Origin: Pseudosporangium ferrugineum
Lineage (GTDB): Bacteria; Actinomycetota; Actinomycetes; Mycobacteriales; Micromonosporaceae
Length of the DNA: 64,000 bases
Direction of reading: 5' to 3'
NCBI RefSeq assembly: GCF_003002065.1
Contig: NZ_PVZG01000010.1
Span: forward strand, 124,001-188,000
The first letter of the stretch is position 1. Every line of letters begins with the position of its first letter. The position numbers and the translations under genes were made by a program. The notes under the pieces were generated by a model, which saw only the letters and a list, made by a program, of their open reading frames with translations, ran no database searches and was not told the DNA's origin. This document shows positions 28,137-35,828 of the stretch, in pieces.

Positions 28137-28165
28137 CCCGCGACCCGCCGCCGGCGGGTCGCGGG
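28137..28165 (-). terminator. Hairpin between yajC and secD
   Basis: CCCGCGACCCGCCG (28137-28150) pairs with CGGCGGGTCGCGGG (28152-28165); the innermost bases form the loop. It lies 7 bp after the yajC stop and 176 bp before secD. It could end part of the transcripts or protect the yajC 3' end. Confidence 0.55.
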
Positions 28166-28172
28166 AGCGGCG

Positions 28173-28568
28173 TCAGTCCTTGGACTTGCGGGTCTCCACG
28201 ACCGGGCTCACCGGCTCCTCGGCGGCCGGTTCGGCCGCCGCGGGCTCGGCCACGACGGGCTCGTCGGCGAGCTCGGCGGACTCCTGCTTGGTCACGCGGG
28301 CGATGGCGGGACGCGCGTAGCGGGCGTTGACCCCCGGAGCGATCTCGACCGTGACCACGTCGTCGTCGACCGCGACGACCGTGGCGTGCAGGCCGCCGAT
28401 GGTGACGATCTCGTCTCCGGGGCCCAGCGCCGACTGCATGGCCTGCGCCTCACGGCGGCGCTTCTGCTGCGGGCGGATCATCATGAAATACATGACGCCG
28501 AAGAGCAGGACGATGAGAAGCAACGGCGTGAGGCTGCTGCCGCCCTGCGCTTGAGCTGCGTGATACAC
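28173..28568 (-). CDS. yajC: Preprotein translocase accessory subunit YajC
   Basis: A 131-residue single-pass membrane protein of the SecDF-YajC complex. The N-terminal helix LLLIVLLFGVMYFMMIRPQQKRRR is diagnostic, followed by ALGPGDEIVTIGGLHATVV. The C-terminal tail is acidic, Ala/Pro/Glu-rich (EPAAAEPAAEEPV). GTG 28568 has a GGAAGG site. On the minus strand, a TATATA-like stretch near 28622-28629 could be its -10 element. Confidence 0.92.
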   Translation of the reverse strand: MYHAAQAQGGSSLTPLLLIVLLFGVMYFMMIRPQQKRRREAQAMQSALGPGDEIVTIGGLHATVVAVDDDVVTVEIAPGVNARYARPAIARVTKQESAELADEPVVAEPAAAEPAAEEPVSPVVETRKSKD

Positions 28569-28701
28569 GAGGAAGAACCTTCCGTGGGGCCACCGTCGCG
28601 ACTCGGGACGCGCGGTGTGGCGATATATACATCCCGCTGGACGGCGGCGAGTCTAATCCTTCTTCCTGGGAGAACCCCGGACGGCACACGTCACGTTCAC
28701 A

Positions 28702-29760
28702 TTACGGAGAGGTTTCCGCATCCCGGGCGAACAGGTCAGGCTGCTGCGGCGCGCCGGCCCGGCCCTCCGGCGGCGTCTTGCCCAGATGCCGCCAGCCCGC
28801 GTCGGTGGCGACCCGCCCGCGCGGCGTACGCGCCAGCAGACCGGCCCTGACCAGGAACGGCTCGCACATCTCCTCGACGGTGTCGGACTGCTCCCCCACC
28901 GCCACGGCCAGCGTCGAGAGGCCGACCGGCCCGCCCCGGAACGACTCGATGAGCGCCCGCAGCACCGCGCGGTCCAGCCGGTCCAGGCCCAGCTGGTCGA
29001 CGTCGTAGACGGTGAGGGCGGCCTTGGCGGTCCCCTCGTCGACGATCCCGTTGCCCCGGACCTCGGCGTAGTCCCGCACCCGCCGCAGCAGCCGGTTGGC
29101 GATACGCGGCGTGCCGCGCGAACGCCCGGCGATCTCCGCGGCCCCCTCGGGCGTGATCGGCACCCCCAGGATCCGCGCGGAGCGGTGCAGCAGCGCGTCA
29201 AGATCGGCGGGCGAGTAGAAGTCGAGGTGGGCGACGAACCCGAACCGGTCCCGCATCGGCCCGGACAGCAGCCCGGCCCGCGTGGTGGCCCCGACCAGCG
29301 TGAACGGTTCCACGTCGAGCGGAATCGCGGTGGCGCCGGGCCCCTTGCCCACGACCACGTCGACCCGAAAATCCTCCATGGCGCTGTACAGCAGCTCCTC
29401 GGCGGGCTTCGCGATCCGGTGGATCTCGTCGATGAAGAGCACGTCACCCTCGCCGAGACCGGTCAGGATGGCGGCAAGGTCCCCGGACCGCTCGATGACC
29501 GGCCCGCTGGTCGTCCGGATCCCGGTCCCCAGCTCCGCCGCCACGATGTTGGCCAGCGTCGTCTTGCCGAGGCCGGGCGGGCCCGACAGCAGGATGTGGT
29601 CGGGCGGGGTGCCGCGGCCCATCGCGCCCTTGAGGAGGAGCTCGAGCTGATCGCGGACGCGATGCTGGGCGATGAAGTCGGCGAGGCGGCGGGGGCGGAC
29701 GCTGGCCTCGGCGTCCAGGTCCTCGTCCTCGGCGTACGGGGAGACCAGGTCGTCGGTCAT
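28702..29760 (-). CDS. ruvB: Holliday junction branch migration helicase RuvB
   Basis: A 352-residue AAA+ motor that drives branch migration on RuvA-bound junctions. Walker A is SGPPGLGKTTLANI, Walker B is VLFIDEIHRI, sensor 1 is LVGATTRAGLLS, and the C-terminal winged helix includes FLVRAGLLARTPRGRVAT. Length is normal. The ATG at 29760 overlaps the ruvA stop. Last gene of ruvCAB. Confidence 0.96.
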   Translation of the reverse strand: MTDDLVSPYAEDEDLDAEASVRPRRLADFIAQHRVRDQLELLLKGAMGRGTPPDHILLSGPPGLGKTTLANIVAAELGTGIRTTSGPVIERSGDLAAILTGLGEGDVLFIDEIHRIAKPAEELLYSAMEDFRVDVVVGKGPGATAIPLDVEPFTLVGATTRAGLLSGPMRDRFGFVAHLDFYSPADLDALLHRSARILGVPITPEGAAEIAGRSRGTPRIANRLLRRVRDYAEVRGNGIVDEGTAKAALTVYDVDQLGLDRLDRAVLRALIESFRGGPVGLSTLAVAVGEQSDTVEEMCEPFLVRAGLLARTPRGRVATDAGWRHLGKTPPEGRAGAPQQPDLFARDAETSP

Positions 29761-30359
29761 CGGGTCCGGCCCAGCAGGCGGATCGCCTGGCGGAGCAGGA
29801 TCGGTACCGGGGGTGTCTCGCCGTCGAGGGATTCGGCGACCGCCGCGACGGCCTGGTCGGCCTGCTGGGCGGACCAGCCGAGCGCGATGACGCCCTGACG
29901 CACCTGCTCCTGCCAGCCGCCGCTGAGCGCGCCGGCCACCCCGTCGGTGCCGGTGGAGACGGCGCCGATGCGGTCACGCAACTCGAGGACCAGGCGTTCG
30001 GCGCCCTTCTTGCCGATTCCGGGCACGCGGGTCAGCGCCGTGATGTCCCCCGACGAGATCGCGCGGCGCACCGCCTCCGGCTGGTGCACGGCGAGCACGG
30101 CCTGGGCGAGCCGGGGCCCGACGCCGCTCGCCGTCTGGAGCAGCTCGAACAGGTGCTTCTCGTCGTCGTCGGCGAAGCCGTACAGGGTGAGCGAGTCCTC
30201 GCGGACGACCAGGCTGGTGGCGAGCCGGGCCTCGGCGCCGGCCTTGAGCCCGGCGAGGGTGCCGGGCGCGCAGTGCACGGCGAGCCCCACCCCGCCGACC
30301 TCGATGACGGCGCTGTCCGGGGCGATGGCGGCGACCACGCCGCGCACGCTGGCAATCAT
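29757..30359 (-). CDS. ruvA: Holliday junction branch migration protein RuvA
   Basis: A 200-residue junction-binding tetramer subunit. Domain I begins MIASVRGVVAAI; the helix-hairpin-helix motifs are LLQTASGVGPRLAQAVL and LTRVPGIGKKGAERLVLEL; domain III contacts RuvB (ALGWSAQQADQAV). The true start is ATG 30359; the frame is open further upstream across the ruvC spacer without family sequence. It overlaps ruvB by 4 bp and follows ruvC by 106 bp. Confidence 0.95.
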   Translation of the reverse strand: MIASVRGVVAAIAPDSAVIEVGGVGLAVHCAPGTLAGLKAGAEARLATSLVVREDSLTLYGFADDDEKHLFELLQTASGVGPRLAQAVLAVHQPEAVRRAISSGDITALTRVPGIGKKGAERLVLELRDRIGAVSTGTDGVAGALSGGWQEQVRQGVIALGWSAQQADQAVAAVAESLDGETPPVPILLRQAIRLLGRTR

Positions 30360-30465
30360 CGGGGCGACTCCAGTCCGGTCAACGGCAGAACACGTGTACG
30401 ACACCGTAGTCCATCGACGGTTCCGCGACGAAGCGCGCAACGCCGCGACCTCCGAGGGGCGGGCT

Positions 30466-31053
30466 TCACGCCGGACGGCGGCCCGGGCCGCGGCCGGGCG
30501 GCGCGGCCCGGCGGGGTGCGGGGGCACCGGCCCGGGACACCCCGGCCGCCTTGACCGCCGCGGCGCGGAGCCGGTCGCGGGTGCCGCCGCGCCAGATATG
30601 GCAGATGGCGATGGCCAGGGCGTCCGCCGCGTCGGCCGGGCGGGGCGGGCCGTCGAGCCCGAGCAGGCGGGTCACCATGCTGGTGACCTGGGCCTTTCCG
30701 GCGGTTCCGGAGCCGGTCACGGCCGCCTTCACCTCGCTGGGCGTGTACGTCTGCACGGGCAGTCCCGCCCGCGCGCCGGCGAGGATGCCGATGCCGCTGG
30801 CTTGCGCCGTACCCGTGATGGTCTGGGTGTTGTGCTGGCTGAAGACCCGCTCGACGGCGACGCTGTCCGGCCGGTGCTCCGCCACCAGCTCGGCGAGCGA
30901 GCGGTCGAGATGCAGCAGGCGCAGGGCGATGTCGTCGTCCGGCTCGGTGTAGACGACGTAGTAGCCGACGAGCTTGCACGGCCGGCCCGGCACGCCCTCG
31001 ACCACGCCGACGCCGCACCGGGTGAGGCCGGGGTCGATGCCGAGCACCCGCAC
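30466..31053 (-). CDS. ruvC: Crossover junction endodeoxyribonuclease RuvC
   Basis: A 195-residue resolvase with an RNase H-like fold. The catalytic acids are in VLGIDPGLTRCG (Asp7), VAVERVFSQHN and DAADALAIAICH. The C-terminal ~25 residues are a Pro/Arg/Gly/Ala tail beyond the usual end. GTG 31053 is the common start. First of ruvCAB; yebC lies upstream on the same strand with the + strand sigma-like gene between them. Confidence 0.95.
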   Translation of the reverse strand: MRVLGIDPGLTRCGVGVVEGVPGRPCKLVGYYVVYTEPDDDIALRLLHLDRSLAELVAEHRPDSVAVERVFSQHNTQTITGTAQASGIGILAGARAGLPVQTYTPSEVKAAVTGSGTAGKAQVTSMVTRLLGLDGPPRPADAADALAIAICHIWRGGTRDRLRAAAVKAAGVSRAGAPAPRRAAPPGRGPGRRPA

Positions 31054-31174
31054 GTGCGCCCCCTTCGCCTCGGACGTGTGTTCGACACATTAGTACGCGC
31101 CGCGGGGTACCCCGCACCGACACACGCCCTTGTGCGGTGAACGGCGTCCCTCGACGATGGAGGCGGAGGTCATC

Positions 31175-31723
31175 GTGGCTTATCTGTTCCCGCCGATGGA
31201 CGACGAGCCGCCGCCGGACTACCTGCGGTTCGTGGCGACGCGCCTGGCCTGGCTGCACCGCGAGGCCCTGCGACTCTGCGGCGGCCAGGGCACGGACCCG
31301 GCGGACATGCTGGCCATGGATGCGCTGACCGACCTCGCCGGCCATTGGCGCCGGCTCGCCTGGGAGAGCCGCCTGCGGCACCGCGACGTGCGCGCCGACT
31401 ACCTGGCCCGGCGCCTGACGAAACGCACCGAGCAGTGGCGCGAGGAGCGGCCCTACCCGGTCGAGGTCACCGTCCGCCCGGCCCCGCGGCTGTTCGCCGC
31501 CCGGTACGCACGTCCGGCGCCGGCCACGATCGCCCACCGCCTGGCCCTGCTGCTGCCGTCGACCGTACGCGACGAGGCCGGCGTCGTGGCCGAGGCGGAG
31601 ATCGCCTGGGTGCACGCCTACCGCCGGCACGTCCGGCACCGCTACGCCCGCGTCTGCACCGCCGGTGTGCTGCTCGTCGGCTTCCTGATCCAGTTCATGT
31701 CCCAGGCGTCCGGCACCGGCTGA
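31175..31723 (+). CDS. Sigma-factor-like protein with C-terminal membrane helix (hypothetical)
   Basis: A 182-residue protein of unknown role. Residues ~14-70 (DYLRFVATRLAWLHREALRLCGG, then MLAMDALTDLAGHWRRLAW) loosely resemble region 2 of SigE-type small sigma factors, but no region 4 helix-turn-helix follows. The C-terminal ~25 residues (VCTAGVLLVGFLIQFMSQ) form a membrane helix. So it may be a membrane-tethered sigma-like or regulatory protein; this rests on weak resemblance. GTG 31175 has GGAGG five bases upstream; ATG 31157 is an alternative. It lies alone on + within the minus-strand block, convergent with yebC. Confidence 0.65.
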   Translation: MAYLFPPMDDEPPPDYLRFVATRLAWLHREALRLCGGQGTDPADMLAMDALTDLAGHWRRLAWESRLRHRDVRADYLARRLTKRTEQWREERPYPVEVTVRPAPRLFAARYARPAPATIAHRLALLLPSTVRDEAGVVAEAEIAWVHAYRRHVRHRYARVCTAGVLLVGFLIQFMSQASGTG

Positions 31724-31726
31724 GAA

Positions 31727-31744
31727 GGGCCGCCGGGGCGGCCC
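31727..31744. terminator. Short hairpin between convergent genes
   Basis: GGGCCGCC and its complement with a 2-base gap, 3 bp past the sigma-like stop and 11 bp from the yebC stop. It may serve both directions; there is no U-tract. Confidence 0.45.
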
Positions 31745-31754
31745 CTCACCGGCG

Positions 31755-32507
31755 TCAGGCGTCGAGCGCCGCCATGATCTCGTCGCTGACGTCGAAGTTC
31801 GCGTAGATGTTCTGCACGTCGTCGCAGTCCTCGAGGACGTCGATGAGCTTGAACACCTTGCGCGCGGCCTCCTCGTCGACCGGCACGGTCATCGTGGGGA
31901 CCAGCGACGACTCGGCCGAGTCGTACTCGATGCCGGCGTCCTGCAGCGCGGTGCGCACGGCGATCAGGTCGCCGGGCTCGCTGACCACCTCGAACGAGTC
32001 ACCGAGGTCGTTGATCTCCTCGGCGCCGGCGTCCAGGACGGCGAGCATGACGTCGTCCTCGGAGAGCGAGCCCTTGGGGACGATCACCACGCCCTTGCGG
32101 TTGAACAGGTACGACACCGAGCCGGCGTCGGCGAACGTGCCGCCGTTGCGGGTCAGCGCCGTCCGCACCTCGGTCGCGGCACGGTTGCGGTTGTCGGTGA
32201 GGCACTCGATCAGCATCGCCACGCCGTTGGGCCCGTACCCCTCGTACATGATCGTCTGCCAGTCGGCGCCGCCGGCCTCGAGGCCGGAGCCGCGCTTGAC
32301 CGCACGGTCGATGTTGTCGTTGGGTACCGAGCTCTTCTTCGCCTTCTGGATGGCGTCGTAGAGCGTGGGGTTACCAGCCGGGTCACCGCCACCGACGCGG
32401 GCCGCCACCTCGACGTTCTTGATCAGCTTGGCGAACATCTTGCCGCGCTTGGCGTCGATGACGGCCTTCTTGTGCTTGGTCGTCGCCCACTTTGAGTGGC
32501 CGGACAT
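31755..32507 (-). CDS. YebC/PmpR family regulatory or translation-associated protein
   Basis: A 250-residue YebC protein: SGHSKWATTKHKKAVIDAKRGKMFAKLIKN at the N-terminus, KKSSVPNDNIDRAVKRGSG and YEGYGPNGVAMLIECLTDNRNRA. Family members have been described both as DNA-binding regulators and, more recently, as factors helping ribosomes through difficult sequences. The ATG at 32507 has a GGAGG site. It follows pdxT by 19 bp, a conserved actinobacterial order. Confidence 0.94.
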   Translation of the reverse strand: MSGHSKWATTKHKKAVIDAKRGKMFAKLIKNVEVAARVGGGDPAGNPTLYDAIQKAKKSSVPNDNIDRAVKRGSGLEAGGADWQTIMYEGYGPNGVAMLIECLTDNRNRAATEVRTALTRNGGTFADAGSVSYLFNRKGVVIVPKGSLSEDDVMLAVLDAGAEEINDLGDSFEVVSEPGDLIAVRTALQDAGIEYDSAESSLVPTMTVPVDEEAARKVFKLIDVLEDCDDVQNIYANFDVSDEIMAALDA

Positions 32508-32526
32508 ACGTAACCTCCGTGTCGTA

Positions 32527-33132
32527 CTACCGCGCGTCTACGGCGTGGCGGACCATCTCGACGAAGTACCGGTGGACGCGGAGGTCGCCGGTGAGCTCCG
32601 GGTGGAAAGCCGTGGCGAGCAGGTTCCCCTGCCGAACGGCGACAATCCTACCGGCGGCGGGCCCGTCGCTGACGCGGCCCAGCACCCGCACGTCCGCGCC
32701 GACCTCCTCGACCCACGGCGCGCGGATGAACACGGCGTGGAAGTCACCGCCCGGAACGTCGTCGATACGCACCCCGGCCTCGAACGAGTCGATCTGCCGC
32801 CCGAACGCGTTGCGCCGCACGGTCATGTCGATCCCGGCGAACGACTCCTGGTCCGGCCGCCCGTCCAGCACGGTGGTGGCCAGCATGATCATGCCGGCGC
32901 AGGACCCGTACACGGGCATCCCGTCGGCGATCCGCTTGCGGATGGGATCGAGCAACCCGAACGTGACCGCGAGCTTGCTCATGGTGGTGGACTCCCCGCC
33001 GGGCAGCACGAGAGCATCGACGCCGTCGAGCTCCTCGATCCGGCGGACCGGGCGGGCCAGCACGTCGCTCTCGGCGAGCGCACCGAGGTGTTCCCGCACG
33101 TCACCCTGGAGGGCGAGCACTCCGATGTTCAT
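32527..33132 (-). CDS. pdxT: Pyridoxal 5'-phosphate synthase glutaminase subunit PdxT
   Basis: A 201-residue class I glutaminase that feeds ammonia to PdxS. Catalytic Cys78 in YGSCAGMI, and His177/Glu179 in AFHPELT are present; other marks are IGVLALQGDVREHL and LVLPGGESTTM. The ATG at 33132 is the family start, although no clear ribosome site precedes it. PdxS is 632 bp upstream, separated by repeat-like DNA, which is wider than the usual close pairing. Confidence 0.95.
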   Translation of the reverse strand: MNIGVLALQGDVREHLGALAESDVLARPVRRIEELDGVDALVLPGGESTTMSKLAVTFGLLDPIRKRIADGMPVYGSCAGMIMLATTVLDGRPDQESFAGIDMTVRRNAFGRQIDSFEAGVRIDDVPGGDFHAVFIRAPWVEEVGADVRVLGRVSDGPAAGRIVAVRQGNLLATAFHPELTGDLRVHRYFVEMVRHAVDAR

Positions 33133-33764
33133 AAAACCAATCCAGATCAAGAACAGGATGTCGTACCTGATTGCATGGTGCTGACCGTCGCTCCCGCCGA
33201 GGCCGGGCCGGGGCCCAGCTGACGCCGGCCCTGGCCCTTCATTCTGCGTGAGTGGCGAAAAAACCGGACCCCGCCGGTCCACAGCCCGCCCCAAGACCGG
33301 CAAACCCCGCGCGAATCACTGCGGCCCAAGGAGCCCCCGCACGCCCCACCGCCCCGGCGCGCCCGACAAGTCCGCCGCGATCCGAGGGGACCGACGGCAT
33401 CCAACTGGCCCGGCACGCCCGAGAAGCCTGACGCGATCCGAGGGGCCCGACAGGCCGGCGCGAGCCGACCGGCCCGGCCTGACCCGAGACGCCCGACGCG
33501 ACCGACAGGCCCGGCACTCCTCACCGGCCCGGCGCGACCCACCGGCCCCCACCGGGCCCACCGGCCCCCACCGGGCCCACGGGGCCCAGGCGAACCTGGC
33601 GGGCACGGCGCGGAACGGCAAACCGGCGGGCCGGCGCGACGCCCGCGAGCCCGCCCGGAACGGCGGACCCCGCGAGCCCGGTGCGGCGCGGTGAACCCGG
33701 CGGGCCCAACGGCGGACCCTGCGGGTCCGGTGCGGCGCGGTGCGGCGGGACCGGCGGGGCGGGC
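33133..33764. other. GC-rich degenerate-repeat spacer between pdxS and pdxT
   Basis: 632 bp. The first ~60 bp next to pdxT are AT-richer and may hold a promoter. The rest is a degenerate series of GGCCCGRC, GACCGACAGG and CCCACCGGCC-like words, including duplicated GGCCCCCACCGGGCCCACC near 33545-33580. Frames are open on both strands by composition only; no gene is supported. Confidence 0.65.
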
Positions 33765-34673
33765 CTACCAGCCGCGCTCGGCGAGGCGGTGGGGCTGGGG
33801 GACGTCCTCGACGTTGATGCCGACCATCGCCTCGCCCAGGCCGCGGGAGACCTTGGCGATCACGTCGGGGTCGTCGTGGAACGTGGTGGCCTTGACGATG
33901 GCGGCCGCGCGCTGGGCCGGGTTGCCGGACTTGAAGATGCCGGAGCCGACGAAGACGCCCTCGGCGCCGAGCTGCATCATCATGGCCGCGTCGGCCGGGG
34001 TGGCGATGCCGCCCGCGGTGAACATGACGACGGGCAGCTTGCCGGCCGTGGCGACCTCCTTGACCAGGTCGTACGGCGCCTGGAGCTCCTTGGCGGCGAC
34101 GAACAGCTCGTCCTCGGGCAGCGAGGTCAGGCGGCGGATCTCGGCGCGGATCGTCCGCATGTGCGTGGTGGCGTTGGAGACGTCGCCGGTGCCGGCCTCG
34201 CCCTTGGAACGGATCATGGCCGCGCCCTCGGTGATCCGGCGCAGGGCCTCGCCGAGGTTGGTGGCGCCGCAGACGAAGGGGACGGTGAACGCCCACTTGT
34301 CGATGTGGTTGGCGTAGTCCGCGGGGGTCAGCACCTCGGACTCGTCCACGTAGTCGACGCCGAGCGCCTGGAGCACCCGGGCCTCGACGAAGTGGCCGAT
34401 CCGGGCCTTCGCCATGACCGGGATGGAGACGGCGTTGATGATGCCGTCGATCATGTCGGGGTCGCTCATCCGGGACACGCCGCCCTGCGCGCGGATGTCG
34501 GCCGGCACCCGCTCGAGGGCCATGACGGCGACCGCGCCGGCATCCTCGGCGATCTTGGCCTGCTCCGGCGTGACCACGTCCATGATCACACCGCCCTTGA
34601 GCATCTCGGCCATCCCCCGCTTCACGCGGGCGGTACCGGTGGTGGGCTGGCTGTCGGGCGCGCTCTCGGACAC
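33765..34673 (-). CDS. pdxS: Pyridoxal 5'-phosphate synthase subunit PdxS
   Basis: A 302-residue TIM-barrel enzyme making PLP from ribose 5-phosphate, glyceraldehyde 3-phosphate and ammonia. Strongly conserved: RVKRGMAEMLKGGVIMDVV, MALERVPADIRAQGGVSRMSDP, MAKARIGHFVEARVLQ, HIDKWAFTVPFVCGATNLGEAL and GSGIFKSGNP. The start is taken as GTG 34673, with GAGGAG about 10 bases upstream; a TTG at 34709 is possible. It should assemble with PdxT as a 12+12 complex. Confidence 0.95.
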   Translation of the reverse strand: MSESAPDSQPTTGTARVKRGMAEMLKGGVIMDVVTPEQAKIAEDAGAVAVMALERVPADIRAQGGVSRMSDPDMIDGIINAVSIPVMAKARIGHFVEARVLQALGVDYVDESEVLTPADYANHIDKWAFTVPFVCGATNLGEALRRITEGAAMIRSKGEAGTGDVSNATTHMRTIRAEIRRLTSLPEDELFVAAKELQAPYDLVKEVATAGKLPVVMFTAGGIATPADAAMMMQLGAEGVFVGSGIFKSGNPAQRAAAIVKATTFHDDPDVIAKVSRGLGEAMVGINVEDVPQPHRLAERGW

Positions 34674-35269
34674 GGTGACTGGGCTCCTCACAAGATCGGG
34701 TTCGGCCAAATTTTACGCCCGGACCCCCCGGCCACCGATGGCCAATCGACCCCCCGGTGGCCTGCACCGCCCCCACCCGGCCCGCGAACAAGACCGGCGA
34801 CGCGCTGGGTGCCGGGCAAAAGCCGCGCGTGATGTTCTGCCGGACCGCGACAACCCGACAACCCGGCCACCCGGCCACCCGGCCACCCGGCCACCCGGCA
34901 AACAGTCCGGCCGCGGCAGTCCACACGGACCCGGCAAGGCGGGGCGAGCCGGGAAAGCGGCGCGGGCAGGCGCGGCCGGACGCAACCGTGCAGCGAGACG
35001 GCCGGCGCGGCCCGACGGACCGAGGATCAAGCCCGCCACATCGAGCCAGGCAACCGCAGAGCCTCCGGCGGGTGCGGGAGTGCCCGGGGGTGCCGGCGGT
35101 GCGGGGGTGCGGGAGTGCCGGCGGTGCCGGCGGTGCGGAGGTGCGGCGGTGCGGGAGTGCCCGGGGGGTGCCGGCGGTGCGGAGGTGCGGCGGTGCGGGA
35201 GTGCCGGCGGTGCGGAGGTGCGGGAGTGCGGCGGTGCTGGCGGTGCGGGGGTGCGGCGGTGCTGGGGTC
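34674..35269. other. Spacer upstream of pdxS with two repeat arrays
   Basis: 596 bp without a supported gene. Near pdxS is an AT-richer patch (about 34700-34720), a possible promoter zone. The rest holds an 8-bp array and a G-rich 9-bp array, listed separately. Long open frames here give Arg/Pro-rich translations that reflect composition. Confidence 0.65.
34861..34900. repeat. 8-bp tandem repeat ACCCGGCC
   Basis: Five consecutive copies, the last with one change. The period is not a multiple of 3, so a coding role is unlikely. Confidence 0.9.
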
Positions 35270-35270
35270 T
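35064..35270. repeat. G-rich ~9-bp degenerate repeat array
   Basis: About 20 units of GGTGCGGNN-type words (GGTGCCGGC, GGTGCGGGA, GGTGCGGAG) on the + strand run to the stop codon of the LemA-like gene. G runs of 3-6 recur. Confidence 0.8.
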
Positions 35271-35803
35271 CAGGCGGCGGGGATGCGCAGGTCCGCGGAC
35301 TCGGCCGGGCGGGGGGCCACCGCCGTCGGCAGGGTCGGGTCGACGATGTCGAAGTAGCGGGGGCGTTCGTACTGGCGGGCCAGGCGCAGGAGGCGCACCA
35401 CCGGGCGGTGCCGGGCGGTGAGGGCGTCGCGGACCAGGTCGGTGTGCACCTGGCGGGCCAGGACCGCGCGGCGGCTGGTGGCGACCAGGGTGGCGACGGC
35501 CGGGTCGCCGCCGGTCAGCGGGGCCGACTGGAGCTGGCGGGTGAGGTCGTTCTCGGCGGCCTCGCGTTCGTCGGGGGCGGCGTCGAGGGCGAGGCGGGCG
35601 GCGGCGTACAGCTCGACGATGTCGGCCTGCTCGGCGACCACGGCGGCCGCGGCGGCGCGGCGCAGGAGGTGGGCGTCCAGGGCCCGGGTGGCGGACTGGG
35701 CCCGCACGTGGACGCGTTCGACGCGGTGCGACGTCCAGGCGAGGTACGCCGCCAGCAGAGCGACGACCGCGAGCACACCCAGGAGCCACCACATGCCGGG
35801 CAT
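35270..35803 (-). CDS. LemA-like membrane protein (hypothetical)
   Basis: A 177-residue protein with an N-terminal membrane helix (WWLLGVLAVVALLAAYLAW) followed by a long helical, Ala/Arg-rich region (VRAQSATRALDAHLLRRAAAAAVVAEQADI, then LYAAARLALDAAP) whose layout recalls LemA. The C-terminus has a Tyr-rich YERPRYFDIVDPTLP. Function unknown. It lies 25 bp after pimA on the same strand, at the end of the pgsA-patA-pimA operon, so a cell-envelope role is plausible (inference). Confidence 0.7.
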   Translation of the reverse strand: MPGMWWLLGVLAVVALLAAYLAWTSHRVERVHVRAQSATRALDAHLLRRAAAAAVVAEQADIVELYAAARLALDAAPDEREAAENDLTRQLQSAPLTGGDPAVATLVATSRRAVLARQVHTDLVRDALTARHRPVVRLLRLARQYERPRYFDIVDPTLPTAVAPRPAESADLRIPAA

Positions 35804-35828
35804 CGTAGTGCCTCATCGTGTCGGAGAG

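Noticed and set aside
33147..33694. Open frames on both strands between pdxT and pdxS
   Set aside because: Composition-driven and repetitive; no start site, domain or plausible codon pattern.
34713..35816. Long minus-strand open frame over the pdxS upstream spacer
   Set aside because: Its translation is Arg/Pro/His-rich, follows the DNA repeats and overlaps the LemA-like gene in another frame.
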